DNA of 64,000 nucleotides from Halichondria panicea (GCF_963675165.1 NC_087381.1:5333378-5397377), one strand, 5' to 3'. Counted from the first letter of the stretch, positions 12,181 through 25,682 are shown. The notes: generated by a model not told the origin, from the sequence alone. Numbers and translations are program-made.

Positions 12181-12808
12181 CGGCACATTAATTGGCTGTA
12201 TGCATGTAATACAATTAAATTTATATAATTATGTACATGCTTTTTATGACCCATGCATGATTATACTGACACATGTAGTCCACAAGAGACCTGTTTTATG
12301 CACATCAGTCAGAAAAGGGAGTTTATGACAGTATAATTAAATAGTTATACTATATAATACTTAATTAATCCACACATTCAGCTTTTCGAGTCAGCGATGA
12401 AAGGAGTGACTATATAATTATTCCGAGCATAATTATAAAGTATTTGCATGCATGCATGCAATGATTATAGGAGTGAGTTAATAATTATATAGCTGCATGC
12501 ATGTGTGAGCTATATATATATCTGATCCAGCATATACTCTGTATTTAAGCTTGACAATGGCTCCCGACTCATCTCGGAGGTGCATATATGGGGGGGTAAC
12601 ACGCTATATATACCCATCATTGAATAATCATATCTAGTATAATTATATACACTGCATGTTTATAGGACATGATTTAGAAGCCCAAAGGGCTTAATTAATT
12701 GTCGTATAGTATCCCGAACGTATAGCGTGAGGGTTCTATATACTAGCCCTGAGGGCTTTTAAATCATGTGGATCCTATATCAACAGTGTCTATAGATCAT
12801 AGCAAACT
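12181..12808. other. 3' flank of sulfotransferase A
   Basis: AT-rich sequence with many ATAATTAT and GCATGC words. An inverted pair around 12670-12770 (ACATGATTTAGAAGCCC and its approximate inverse) could form a hairpin. No gene is seen. Confidence 0.45.
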
Positions 12809-12863
12809 AGCCTCGATTCCAGGCCGCACTTCAAGTTCACTCAGAGGCCGGTTAAGGAGGCTA
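12809..12863. mobile_element. 55-bp TAGCCTCG mini-MITE
   Basis: It runs from TAGCCTCGATTCCAGGCCG to AAGGAGGCTA. Flanks ATAGCAAAC and ATAGCATAG match 7 of 9. It abuts the left end of the larger element at 12865. Confidence 0.5.
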
Positions 12864-12864
12864 A

Positions 12865-14416
12865 TAGCATAGATGATACAGTACTGACGTGGATGTGAAA
12901 CGGCCTAGTATCCGGAGGGGTCCACGGGAATTGTCTGAAGCTATCATCGTAACGAGCAGATTATGTTAGAAACCTGTAACTGTCATGTTTATATAGCAAC
13001 CAGAGCGTAGTAAACAGTGTTCTGTGTCTGAAACTGGTGAAAATGACCGGCACACATTGATACTTGCAGTGGGCTTGTAGGTAAGACTAGTTTCTCTAAG
13101 CTCATGGGAGAATATCATATTTTAGCATAAATTTTCCTGTAAAAATACTTTGTGTGAGATTTTTGGCTTGGACAGTAAATATTCAGGTTACCATTCAGTA
13201 GTAATACTTGAAGTACACTGTAAACTACGAGGAGAATCTATGTTTGACAACTGTTATGAAAGTTTAAGTGCTATAGAAAGGGCTAAAGCATGAGTTAGTT
13301 GCACTTTTTGCGTGAGATTATTTCTAAACCTGTTGAGCCTACTTTTTGCATATTTAGCTGATGAAAACCTTCGTGTATTGATGCAGCAGGAGAATCTATT
13401 AACTAAGCATACAGTAAAGTTATTGGAAAAATACAGCCTCAAGAAAAATATGTAAAATCCATGTACATGTACTGTTAAACAAAAATTAATGCTACGTTCT
13501 TATTACAACTACAATTATGATTTCTATCAATAAGTTCACACGTACATGTACATGTCATTAACTTTCCAAATTGCAGTGTTGTCTTTCGCTGAGCTAAGAT
13601 ATCAATTGCCAAATGTTAGCTAATTATACTATCAAGTGAAATTTATCCCAGGACCTACTCGAGTGCTACTTCTCTAGGCAACACCATCGGTGAAGACAGC
13701 ATTAACGTCCAACCTCTTTTCAAGTGCCGTGTATCTACACTTGTATAGGAATTTCGAACCGGCAAGTTGGAATGTGTCTCTCTCACAGCCACTTCGTAAA
13801 CGATCAAGAAACAGTTTATCGTGTACTATAAATTAATACTCTCAAGACTATTATAATAATTATTAGCATGTACACGTACACGTACACGTACAGATCATCA
13901 ACAATTTCACCCATTTGCTTATCTCATGCTAGTGTTACGAGTCAGCCACACTTCTTTTGATCTACATGCATGCTACCAACATTGAGTGGCTTGCTTTTTG
14001 GATATAATTACATGGGTACAGGGGTAGATCTACTATAAAATAATAATTATAGACTATTTACTAGACTAATTATAGAATAGTTAATATCATCTTGCACTGG
14101 ACTGTACTTCCTCTACTCATTCTACCTCCTCACAGTCACTACTACTGTCTTCGCTTAATACACTTGCAGCATCAATATCCTTTCTGTTAATACATAGATT
14201 CTCTTTTATCTGTCTCTGGCCAGTTCTGCTAACTCACTTACACAGCTGCTTGGTATAACCTCGATAATTTCCTCGGCGTTTAATTTGGATCAAATTGCCT
14301 AATTTACGGAAACTAGTAAATTACCTCGGATATGCCCGTTACTATGATAGCTTCAAGCAGAATACCGGAATCCGGAAACGTTTCACATCCACGTCAGTAC
14401 TGTATCATCTATGCTA
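12865..14416. mobile_element. 1.55-kb element between the convergent sulfotransferases
   Basis: Terminal inverted repeats of about 38 bp begin TAGCATAGATGATACAG at 12865 and end with its inverse at 14416. The GACGTGGATGTGAAACG part is identical. No ORF inside is convincing. It occupies most of the space between the two gene 3' ends. Confidence 0.65.
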
Positions 14417-14702
14417 ATAGCAACAATGCATGAGTATATATATCTAGCCACTCGGATATGAATCTAATCTTTGCTACATGATTTTCTAAGCACTTCCTTT
14501 AGCCAATAAGATTGCAGTATTTATGGCAAACATGATCTACGACATACGCATGTGAACAGAATTCATACATAGTGCATGCATGATCGTATAAATCAGTATA
14601 AAAATATACGTTTATTGCAATAATTATAGGATCCTACAGTTAAACGCAGGCTACAATAAAATTAGTGGTGGTCCAAGACAAAGATTAACAACATGTTTAT
14701 TT

Positions 14703-16414
14703 TCAGGGTAGAGACAAATCTTTTGTTATATCAAGAATGAATTTGTGGCTGTCTCTTTTGTATGGAAAAAGGTGATAGTAAAAATCGATGTCTTGTGAAA
14801 GTCGTTCTAAAACAGCTGTCTTTTGTTTGTCACTCAATTCCATATAAAGGTTGAGTGCAATGAACGACGTTCTATTACTTTCTTGATTGTAGTATTCTTT
14901 TCTTAGGTACGTCATATCTGTTCCAATCTGTTCAACAAGTACTCTCGCATCTTGTTCAAATGTTTCAAAATGACCATAGTAATCGTATCTGACATTACAA
15001 GGTGCACAGAGGTCAAATATTGGCATCAAATGTTCGTCATGTTGTGTTCGATAATGATCATTCTCTAGCCAGTAGGTAATAAAATCTCGGAAGGAAATAT
15101 CCACATCGCGTGATCCGGCTCCTTTGAACCATTCCTTATACTCTTCAGGATGAGTGTGTTTGTATATCTTCTTTTTTAGCCAGTTGTAGTGTGGTTGCTC
15201 ATCATCGATACCGCTCAGTGGTCTCCTCCGTACTTTGCTCCTATAAGCACTGACTAATCGCTCCAGCGGGTGTCGGTACATTACAAACTTGTAGTAGTCC
15301 TTAATGAGCGTATCAGATGTTTCTTTGGGGAGATCAGTCAGGGAGTTGGAGGCAACCACTTCTTTGATAAGGTTGTCCTTCACTCGCTTGTGCGATGAGG
15401 TGTCAATAAGTTCTGGTGGTAGCAGCCCTTGGGCGACAAAGTACAACACTTTGAGATTGGTGCACCCAACCTAACAATATAATTATAAGTAACTGATGCA
15501 TGAGTTAATGCTGTGGTTCACTAATAACCTTTGGAACAAAGCAGAAGAGAGTCTCAGCATCATGGTTTAGCAGTAGGTGTCGATACACAGCATGATGACG
15601 GTTGACTGGTAGACTCAAAGTACTACTCAAATTGTACTTGTCACAGAACTTTTTCACTTGGTTACGCTGAAACTAAATATAATTATAGGATGTATACAAT
15701 ATGCACTCAGTTTTGTCTCCCCCATATAATAAACACAAAAATTAATGTATATAGGGTTAATTAAAAACGTTAATGCACATGTGAGACTTGGGAATGGTAT
15801 ATTGGTATAGGATCTACAATCTTCACTTAATATAACATAATTATGTATACATTTGACTACATGCATGCAGACCTATATATATAGTGTTATTTTACAACTC
15901 GGCAAGTACTAATGATCGATGATGTGTACATTGCAGGTATAATTGTATAATAATGTGTGCGTGCATTGCATGCTTTAATTTATATAATTATACCTTCACT
16001 CTTTCTTGGACTGTCATGTTTTCTCCATCATCGATCACACTCTTAACAACCATTGAGCTAATGTTCCTCCACTGTCTCCTAGAGGAGCTGTACATCCTAT
16101 ATATAACATGCAGGGAATAACTGTACTATATAATAAGTCCTGCAATATCATGTGATTGCTGTATAATAGTATTGTCTAAATTCAACCCTATTCTATCTAT
16201 GAGAGGCTAATTTAGCCATCTATAACAACCAAGTAAGATCCAGATGCATTACTATAATTATATATATGACATTGTACCTGCATGAAGTGTCCACCATAAT
16301 TCTTGACCGATTGCACCGGTTGCCATAAGAGACTAGTATAATACTAACCGTGAAAAGAGCTAGCACTGCTAGTACACAAATACAAAAAAACGGTTTACGT
16401 ACATGCAATGCCAT
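14703..16414 (-). CDS. Carbohydrate sulfotransferase, HNK-1 family (copy B)
   Basis: Four exons on the minus strand join in phase: 16414-16278, 16096-15994, 15666-15529 and 15470-14703 (381 aa). The intron positions and phases equal those of copy A, so the two arose by inverted duplication. The product is predicted as a Golgi type II PAPS-dependent glycan sulfotransferase. The signal anchor is near residues 8-30 (FFCICVLAVLALFTVSIILV), the 5'-PSB motif is PKVGCTNLKVLYF and the 3'-PB motif is YRHPLERLVSAYRSKV. Stem sequons NIS and NMT are present. The exon 4 product is nearly identical to copy A through much of the catalytic core, while exons 1-3 have diverged more. The gene is compact (1.7 kb) and looks intact. 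Confidence 0.88.
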
Positions 16415-17417
16415 CTCAAACTAATTGTAACAGTGCATGTTTAAGTACATAAATACTATATGTAACGTCTTAATATAGAGCCTTCAAAAAATTGCATAAA
16501 GCTATAAATAGATGCATGTAATGCTATGCTCGCAGTATGCATGTAGCTGAAATTCGTTACATTGTAATTAATGTTCTATGCATGTATGAGCTGAATAGAC
16601 ATGACAAGAGCTCTGTACATGCAGTGTGTATGAAAACAATTAAGCATGACGCCTTAATGCATGGATATTTGAAATGCATGGTCACGTATATAATATTATA
16701 GGCTTCCTGAGTACTATCATCATAACATGCATAGCAGGAGGGCGGCTGATTCATATGCATGCATGAGATTAGCTATTGGTTATACTGTTGTTATTTTCAT
16801 AAACCCGAGTACAATAATAGACTCGGTGGTATAAACAATAAGGGAAATTGGTTAGGTGAAGAAAAGCCAAACAGTTGTTGACTGGGACTTTTTGTCACAA
16901 CATCTATTATACAATTTCTAAAGGTTCGATGTTGCTTATACTTATTAAATACACATCCTCCACAGCGCTCAAATTTGTGATTTTTTTAGTGAGTATCTCA
17001 AGAAGATCTAACGGCTATATATATAAGGTCCACGCATACAGCATATATATATAATTGATCCAGAAACACTCTATACGTCCAGACTCAGACATATAAAGTT
17101 ACTGATCATACCCGTTTTACCTCTAAGTGCCATTTTTCCAGTATAGATTCTACTTCAGCTATAGTCGTACATTTTTGCACTTCATTGTAGTGCATGATAG
17201 CACTATACGTATTCCTCTGTGACGTGCAGTTGATACTTGGAGCAGTGTTATTATAATGATAATAGTTTAATTGTTTAGCCAACTACAGTATAGGCATTTG
17301 TGGGTGTGAAATGGTATGAATTAATTTAATTGTTCATGGTGTGTTTCAAGTGATGTAAGTAGCTGTTTTCAGTTGTATGTAATTGGGGCCAGTGAATCGC
17401 ACTATAGACAGGCATCG
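16415..17417. other. Upstream flank of sulfotransferase B
   Basis: AT-rich sequence with GCATGC words. No exon or RNA gene is recognised. It presumably holds the promoter of the minus-strand gene. Confidence 0.4.
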
Positions 17418-17655
17418 CCGCACTTGACCGTTGTACGGAAAGAAGACGGGGCCCAAGCTTATCTACAGTTTTGTTCTGTCGGTGGTATTGACTCCAATCA
17501 GATTGCAGTATATTTCAAGTGGATTGATCACACCCATGCACTTAACTTTTAATACCACGTGTGAATTTTGCACCTTTGGTCGATAGCGAGGCATGACCAA
17601 CACCCACTTTAATAAATGATATTCATGCATCGCTATTGGCTAACACCCACTTAAA
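17418..17655. mobile_element. Truncated copy of the TAGTCGGGCGCC element
   Basis: It shares ACCGTTGTACGGAAAGAAG-type, CAATCAGATTGCAGTAT and CCAACACCCACTTTAATAAA segments with 10970-11160 and 58070-58290. It lacks the matching right arm. Confidence 0.6.
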
Positions 17656-17676
17656 AATAAAGAGTTCATACGTAAC

Positions 17677-17815
17677 CAGAGGAGGTTCGACATGCAGACG
17701 CGGTGCAGCTCAAGCACTTATCGTCTGATTACTCTCAGCTAAAACATACGACGTGGGTGGATAATTAAGGCTAATTGCTTGAGCTGCATGCATCGTACCT
17801 GTCGGACCTCCTCTG
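17677..17815. mobile_element. Mutator-like MITE (CAGAGGAGGTCCGACA family)
   Basis: Ends are CAGAGGAGGTTCGACATG and GTCGGACCTCCTCTG. The exact 9-bp duplication ATACGTAAC occurs at 17668-17676 and 17816-17824. It is 139 bp and non-coding. Confidence 0.87.
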
Positions 17816-18318
17816 ATACGTAACAGGCCTGTTCCTTCAGAGAAGGCGGCAACGCTCATCTAATGTGCAGCGTCTGTCTGACGATCTTCGTTTTTGTACT
17901 CGTGACCGTTTACCAACTTTTACGTGAATTAATGCGTATGGGAACAACTATATAGCCTCTATATATAATCCAGGCGTATTTTAATCTGCTTGGTCTCGAG
18001 GCTAGGGCTCTGCACTTAAATTAAACTCTGTGTGCAAAACACCTGTGGTAGCACAAATAGCCATTGTACACAGCACATGCATGCACTCATACTGAGCATA
18101 AGGCGGTGGCTACTGACATACAGTTTAGAGCAGCAGCCGCAGCCCACTTTGTGTAATTTGTTATCAGGAACTTTTCCTGGTGGAGTTGAAGCAAATCAAA
18201 GAGAAAGAAATTGTGGAGGATGGTAGTCAGCACCTGTGGACACACTTGTTATTTTTTCCAGTGTAATGTGTGTTTTCCTATCTGTGGAATACACTAATCA
18301 TTCTAATTATAGAACCAG

Positions 18319-18373
18319 TAAAAAAGCACAGAGCCTAGCTTGCTCCATGTAGAGCAAGGCTCTGTGCTTTTTG
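18319..18373. repeat. Short perfect-arm hairpin
   Basis: AAAAAGCACAGAGCCT and its inverse AGGCTCTGTGCTTTTT enclose about 20 bases. It could be a small MITE; no transcript context is visible. Confidence 0.5.
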
Positions 18374-19020
18374 TTATAGTAGACAATAATTATACTTGCA
18401 TGTGTTGTGAAGAGGCCGCCTTGCTCGTCATTGTTCCTTGTGACAGTGATGGATGTCCGAATGCATGTTCTGCATGTGTCTCTATGATCTCCAAGACTCA
18501 AAACAGAGCTAGGAACATCTATACAGGGGCATAAATAATGACACAATATCTCGAGTTTAGTTCAAAATTTTTCCGAAGAAAATCTCCGAAGTATTGAAGA
18601 TATATAGAGGATATAGATCTACATATTCCTGCTCTGGTATAGCTAAACCAATAGCACTTGAACTCTGCACTTAGTCAGCAAGAAAGCTCTGTCATATGAG
18701 TATATAAGCACTGTGCAAGGTCTAGTCAGCAAGGGACATCCAGAGCATGAGGATGAAGCTATTAAGTGGGGACCCCATATCGATGGAGGAGTGCAGCCTC
18801 AAAGCACTAGTGAAACTTAACAGAGAAACTCAAATGATAGACCATGATTGTTGTACGCACTCTTCTAAAAAGGCTGCAATGGCATTCCAAGTAAGCAAAA
18901 CTAGGCATAACTCGAGAACTAAGAATTATTTTACAAATTCCCGAATTAAAATCCAAGAAAAAACATGACTAGAAGTCTCTTATCTGCTCTTGGATTTGTG
19001 GATTTACACATGCATAATGC

Positions 19021-20062
19021 TAGCCTCGATCCCAGGCCGAGTTTTCGCTTTTATAACGGCTAGGGGAACAACTGGGCCTGGTACTAGTTGTCTGCGCATG
19101 CGTCAGTCGTTCGTCAGATTCTGACAAATGGATATTCTCGTTCACTTTCGTGACATTTATATTCGTGTACTATCGTGTACTAGAAGTCAGTTCCCGTTTT
19201 ATCATTATTGGAATCGATTGGAATGGCTCTTAGCTGAAGCTTCTCTCTTCTCTGAAGCTTATTCTGAAGACTGAACAACAAGGGAAGAGGTATAAAGCTT
19301 TGTCAAGCTTATTAAGGTCAGATATTTTTGTGTGGGCCCTATGGCCTATAGTTTCATCATTATAATATGGTGGATCAAGTGAAGAGTGTGAGCTAGAGAA
19401 CTTGGTGCTGCCATCATCAGCTCGTCGACAATGACACTATAACCGAGAAATTTAATATGTATAGATCTACACGTATTTAAAATGTCTACTTCTCTGTACA
19501 GGAGCAATGGCTAATATCCAGCTATCCCAACAGTGCTCCTCTTGGCTATACTAACGGACGAGACTGGACAGTTTGAGGTAAGGGTTTAACCGTCTTTGGT
19601 TTCTTTTAATATTGTCCTATACTCACAGACACAGGACTGGAGTATGACCTGCTCATTCGAGCGTTGCTGGGTAGCTCAGAGACATCAAGAGAATCTACGT
19701 TTTCTCAAGCAATGAGTTACGAGTTGGGGCCTAGAATCAGAGAAGTCCAGCAGCCTGCTAAATCTTTTTGAAACGTAATTTGAAGGCATTCAATCATCCT
19801 GAAGTTTCCCTGGGTCACTGTAATTGTGCTGCAGCACAACTGGCAACTCCCCAGGCCTTTGTGAAGCAGCTCCCTATGTGCATCTTTTGTGTACTCACTC
19901 TGTGCATTTTCTGTGTACAAATTTCCATTATTGATTTATTAAATATTTTTGCCGACCACAAATATACAATGAAAATTTGACGCATGCGCAGACAACTAGT
20001 ACCAGGCCCAGTTGTTCGCCTAACCGTTATAAAAGCGAAAACTCGGCCTGGGATCGAGGCTA
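19021..20062. mobile_element. 1.04-kb Mutator-like element with exon-like cargo
   Basis: Terminal inverted repeats of about 80 bp start TAGCCTCGATCCCAGGCCG and include TTTTCGCTTTTATAACGG. The 9-bp duplication GCATAATGC is exact (19012-19020 and 20063-20071). Inside, 19502-19576 is bounded by CTGTACAG and GTAAGG, and 19636-19770 by ACACAG and a TGA stop. The second reads openly as a short peptide beginning LEYDLLIRALLGSSETS. No transposase is seen. The cargo may be captured host exons as in Pack-MULEs; the source gene is not in this window. Confidence 0.75.
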
Positions 20063-20084
20063 GCATAATGCTTGATTCGAGTTA

Positions 20085-20445
20085 TCAGGGCCATAGACAG
20101 TGTGGCATTTTAGATCTGCTGTGATTGATCTGCACATGCGCAATGCTGCAGTGAGCAAGCTATCTGATGCGCATGCTCACTGCAGAGAAAAAGTGATAAC
20201 CTGGTAAAATTTACAGTTTCAACTACACCTTTGCAAAGGTCGTAGCAGTTTTTAATCTTTTAGGTAAAATTCATCGCTGTATGCGAAAGTTCCAAGACCA
20301 TTTCACCTTTTAAGTGTAAGTTGGCCCGACCACTTCAAACTTGCTTGCTTGCTCTGGGAAGCAAGAGTATGCTCTTAGCTCAAGTTCAAACTACCTTTTA
20401 GTTCCATGAATAGTGAGTGCCACAGGAAGTTACAAAAGTTACCTA
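20085..20445. mobile_element. Degenerate copy of the CAGGGCCGTAGACAG element
   Basis: It resembles 49819-50188: CAGGGCCATAGACAG at the left, then a GATGCGCATGC, CTGCAGAGAAAAAGTGAT and GGTAAAATT series. The right end is lost or overwritten by TAGCCTCG sequence near 20447. Confidence 0.65.
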
Positions 20446-20609
20446 GCCTCGATTCCAGGCCGCATTAAAATACGAATGTTTTGCGAGCATCAAACATTTG
20501 CGATTTTAGTTTCTTTAAGGCAATAATATATAATGTGTACCCTAGCTAAGCCTGCTTATTGATAGCTGCAAGAGTGAGAAAAGAGCTCCAAAGCTCTGCT
20601 GATGCAGCC

Positions 20610-20664
20610 TAGCCTCGATTCCAGGCCGCTCTCAATTGAGTTAGAGGGGCTGGGATTGAGGCTA
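20610..20664. mobile_element. 55-bp TAGCCTCG palindrome
   Basis: Starts TAGCCTCGATTCCAGGCCG and ends CTGGGATTGAGGCTA with little loop. It belongs to the same short family as 3986, 12809 and 20755. Confidence 0.6.
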
Positions 20665-20754
20665 ATTTTAGACTGGAACTTTTGGCATCAATCGTTTTTT
20701 AACAACGATCATGGTCGATCATTACCTACTCTTTGAGTTTTGGCAACCTCCCAC

Positions 20755-20812
20755 TAGCCTCGAATCCACGCCGATTAAAAGTACGTTTTTAATCGGCGTG
20801 GATTCGAGGCTA
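20755..20812. mobile_element. 58-bp perfect palindromic TAGCCTCG element
   Basis: The arms TAGCCTCGAATCCACGCCG and inverse are exact. Flanks CCTCCCAC and CCTCCCCAC differ by one base of length, consistent with a decayed 9-bp duplication. It is inserted in a relative of the 8800-9607 element. Confidence 0.7.
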
Positions 20813-22050
20813 CCTCCCCACCGCAACACCTGGGGTGCTTCGTTATGCCTCGGTGCGCATGCGCAAACAAGATATACGGTGGTATCCGCTAAACTGTATG
20901 CCCCCCCCTCTTATCTTTTGGTCTGTTGCTTTTGTACATTTGTATTGTTTGATATTACATGAAAAAAAAAGATATACGGCAGTGTGTGCGCGTGTGTCTG
21001 TGTGCCTGTGTAGACTGCTATTATGTGCTGATAGGGTTAGGTCCAGTAACCATCACAGACACCAAACACAACTAGTTGTCAACAGATTCAGCGACAGAAA
21101 GCGTGCAAAAACATTATCTCATAAATCAGTCGCCCTCTATAACGTAGATTAGGCCGCCCAACTTTTAGAGGGCGGCTAAAATATGAGACTAGCTGAAGTG
21201 CCGTTACTGCTGAGTCAGCAAAAACGAAAAGCAATTTGGCCTGGAATGTCATTAAAAGGTCATAATTAGTGAAAGTTCGAACCTCCTCTGGATGTGAATG
21301 AAACAGGAAATCCACGACAGTGCACTGATAAAAGTCTTGGAGCTCACTAGCACTGCACTCAGCTCAGCAGCAAGAAAATTAAAGATCTACAGCCAAGTAC
21401 GTACATCTGAAGAGAGTGAAGATTTCAGTAAATAGTCAAACATGGTGAGCCTTGAGAATAGTAACTTTCTGTATTTAATTGCATGCTAATTTTAGCCAAG
21501 TACCTACACGTGGTCATGCACACACACTTATAGCTAGCTAACCAATGCAGCTGGATGAATGCTAGCATTGTGAGCTGCTTGTTTACTTGTACACATGTAT
21601 CCTAGAGTAGTCAAAATAATGTGTGCCCCTAAAAAATTAATTAATTATCATCATTATTGTCTAAATGATGCGTTTGTCGTTCTGTACCGAGGCTGCTTCG
21701 ATAGTGGTTTACAGGTCACCCTCTATAATACAACCAGGTTAATTGGTCCCAAACTCTCCCTATAGCATGCGTTTTGACCTGTGTTAGCATCCTTTTTAGC
21801 ATGCACTCCATTGGTCTGATCACTCCTCAGTGATGTGCCCACGTCACACTGCATGGTCGGTGGTCGTTCATAAGAATGTTTCTATTTATGGACTCCTGGT
21901 ACTAACAGTAACCACCTCCTAGTACTAGTTTAAAAGAGGCAACTTTGTGTATTGAGAGGATCGAAAATGGCCACCACTTGCAAACATTTCTGTACACATC
22001 TCACTACGTTGGGTTTCAGTTATTCACTGTATTAATTTATGTGCCAGTAA

Positions 22051-22340
22051 TGCACCTATCAATGCAAAGCCCCACTACCCCCCTCCCGGGACAGGGGGGG
22101 GCTTTGTCAATTATGAGGTGCAAAGGACTCTCCCCCGGGGCTATTTTATTTGACAAACCCCTGGCAAATGACAGTTGAACACAATAATAATTGCAATACT
22201 TTAGTATACAGAAAAACAGCTATGATATACTGACTTTACAAAGTTCCCACCCCCAGGGCTAGGTTTTACTAACAAAGCTCCCACAAAGCCCCCCCCTTGT
22301 CCTGGGAGGGGGGTAGTGGGGCTTTGCATTGATAGGTGCA
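22051..22340. mobile_element. MITE with TAA duplication (Harbinger-like)
   Basis: Ends TGCACCTATCAATGCAAAGC and exact inverse, extending through a CCCCACTACCCCC tract. TAA flanks both sides (22048-22050 and 22341-22343), the usual 3-bp target of PIF/Harbinger. It has no ORF of its own. Confidence 0.75.
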
Positions 22341-22343
22341 TAA

Positions 22344-25300
22344 GGGGTTATTTGTTTTGACTTCTACTTAATACTTGAATTGAGTACTCAATGAGCTGCA
22401 TTTTGTACAGCGTATCCTTGTCATTAATTTCAAGTATGTATATAATTATGTATACTAGACAGTGTGTCATACAAGATTTTGAAGTAGAGGGGGAAATAAG
22501 AGAACATTTTGCTAAAAAAAATGTCAACTGTTATTTCAATACCCTGTTATAGTATGTAAAATTGCCAGCTATGGACACTCAGTCATAAAACTAGTACCTG
22601 AATGCAAAAAAAAGGGGGGGGGGGATTGGAGCTAGGGTAGGTTCCCCCCCTGCATGACACCCTGCTATAGATTTTGCAATAATCACACTGCAATCTTTCT
22701 TATAATTATGTTGGGCTTGGAATATGTAGCACTGTTAGAAAGGCTGTGATTGGATCACCAGGAAACTTTTATCATCACTCTAATTATCACTCCATAGCTA
22801 GGCTAGTTAATACTTGTTTTGTAAAATACCCAATTCTGTTGTAAAGTTTTGTGCACATTTATATAGTATCTCTCTAGTGAAACCAGCTAGTGTACAAAGC
22901 CTCCATAGCAAGTGTTAGTACCTGTGTTACATGTAGCAGGCCACTGTTGGTTTAATTGTAACCATTAATGTGTGTATGCATTTACAGTTTTCGAATGGGC
23001 CTATTACAAGAGCTGTTATTCCTGAGCACAGAAATTCTTCACATTATTCTGAAGTGTTATGTAACTTAAACTATGAGTGTGTACCTATCTCGTGTTTATG
23101 GTCTCCTGACACACGATATTCGTACCAGATTAAAACAACACGAATCCATGTCTGTAGGTAATCTGAGTATGCGTTTGTGATTCCTCAAGTCAAATTAAAT
23201 ATGATAATAGTTACGAGTTCTTAGCATAACTCCAGCTAATTTAATTTGTACAGTTTATTTTATTATGTGAGTGGGTCTTATTGCTCAAGTGTTAATTGCT
23301 GTGCGCTTGCAGTGAAACCCACGAATAGAGTTCAGTTTCAGGGTTAGGTATAAGAGAGATATTTAATACTCTAACACTACACTGTACTAGCTGTGTGTCC
23401 CCTTACTATGGGTGTGTGAATATGTAGTGACAATCATGAAGGCATCTGTCCTCCATTCACTATCATGTTCTCTACACCACTAATTTTGTCTGGATGCTTT
23501 TGGGTACATTATGTTTACCTCAAGAATGTATATACTCATGTACTTAATCCAATAGTGATGTTTACCAACATTAGCATTATCCATTAGACCATGCACCTGG
23601 TGAACCCCATTACAGCCTTTTCATTCCCACTTCCTTTATTGATTAGAACTCATCATCACACCTTCTGCTCTGCCTCTGCATTTATTTACACTCCCCTTTC
23701 TAGTTTACAATTCAACATCTATAATTTCGCTTATTACCTTATTGGCCTATGTTTTAATTGCCTGAGTGAGTGCTGCAGTCATAATTATTGAAAGGTGACA
23801 TCATGCATATTTATTTAGACACAATTCTGTGTGTCCCATTTCCAAGAAATTTCTCTGAGACAGTACGTTGTATGGTTTGGGAAGGAAGTGTTTACACTCT
23901 TGATAAAGGTCATCACTTTAACCATCCACCATCCCCCGTGTTGCTTTGTATGGTACTGTGCTGTGCTGTGGTTAGTGTGTGAGGCCTCATTAGGGTGGTG
24001 GTTAGGGCAGCTAGGTACACGATGAGCTGTACATGCAACTTAGATTTTACATTGTATATCACTTGCATTGCTTTAATCTGGAAGCAAATGACAGTTTTGT
24101 TGTATTATTGCAGTGGTGTGGTTGAGTGATGGCTATGGTTAGGGCAGGTACATGTTTAGGGTGGTGAGCTGTACGTGCAACTTAATCACGTGCATGCATG
24201 GCTTTTGGAAACTTCTTTTTCAATGACGATATTGTCTTTTGATTAGTTTTGAGCACATGACCTATAGCTATTATGTAATCCTATAGGAGATCCGGTCAGT
24301 TTATGTGTCTATATATACAAATTACCTCATATATTGAATATACACACCACCAGTTGTAGTAACACATATAACTGCACTCTCCTTTACACTTAAGCAGGCA
24401 TGTGCTATCGTCATGGTTATGTGAGGTATGTGCATGATCAAGTAATTAACAATTAAATTAAGTTTTCCCCAGAGTATTACCCGTGCATGTCCTACGCTGT
24501 TCCCTCGGTAATACTTCTGTGCACCCACTCGTACACGTATTACAACTATTTTAGAGCTCATAATCGGAGGAATGCTATTTTTAATAATAAGCTAATGTGC
24601 TCATATCTGCTCTTGTAATGTTGATTTAATTTGCTGTGTAAGCAGTACATTACGTAGTCTATCCAAAATGTCTAGTTGTTTTAAGAATACCATAGTTGAT
24701 GTGATTATGATTCCATAGATGCTTGCGTAGGGTAATACCTGCTTCCCTGTGTCACATGACACCTAGTGACGTGTGTACGGTGATCTATGATCTATCATAG
24801 AAATTGTCGGTACATTTTATTTCCATATTATTGTGTGGATCGAGTCATCTGGACAAACACACGCAATTTAGTCGTAGCCCTGAACATTTTCCAAGAGGGC
24901 TCTTTGTGAACTTGGCAAGAGTAACGACCACCCCACTCGTGATACATGCAATGTACTTCCTATGTTTGTACTTGACGATAATGCTCTCTGGAGTTGCCAA
25001 ATTATGTCAAGCTCTAATCGATCAGTTATGCATGATATGCAAATGGGAAGCACTAAAGATCCTCCCTGAAATACGGACACTCAATTAAGTCCCAGAATAG
25101 AAACCAACCAACCACTGAAATCATGACACCTTGATAACCATGGAGGGCACTCCATAGGTCCCCGAGGTATTCCAAGTTGTTAATTTGCGTGGTTCTTACA
25201 CCCATAAAAGTGTTAAAAAGTGTTAAGTGGGTGTTTGTTGATGCCCTACAATAACAATATTTGCACATTGTGTATAGTGTCTGCCATTGTGTGATGGAAG

Positions 25301-25682
25301 CAATGCTCAATGACTTGTGTTGGTTTGTTAGTACATACATTGATAGCCATGCATGGCGGTTGTGTCTCTCGCCTTTTCCTGTCTCTTGTGAATGTTTTAC
25401 GTTGCACGTACCATATGCATAATGGTGTACAGTGGAAGTCACTTATAAATTATGAGAGCACCTTTTATAGTTAGTTATAAATGGAAGTCCTTTATCACCA
25501 ACTCTATCACATCATGACTATCAACCCTTGAAATCAGGACACCTTGATAAACAAGACGTGTTTCTATATCCATTCCATAAAGTCAGAGGTTTCATGGGCA
25601 ACTACAGATTTATATTTTGGTCTGTTTTACTTTTTTTCTGCTATGATATAATATAATGTTCTCCTCACTTGCACACACACAG
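22344..25682. other. Gene-poor interval upstream of the C2 gene
   Basis: One open stretch at 22988-23157 has an acceptor (TTTACAG) and a donor (GTAATC) but no recognisable protein, and its phase does not fit the next exon at 25683. Further 5' exons of the C2 gene may hide here. Otherwise only AT-rich sequence. Confidence 0.35.

Noticed and set aside
22988-23157. Extra 5' exon of the C2 gene
   Set aside because: Its end phase does not fit the exon at 25683 and the translation resembles nothing; left as unassigned.
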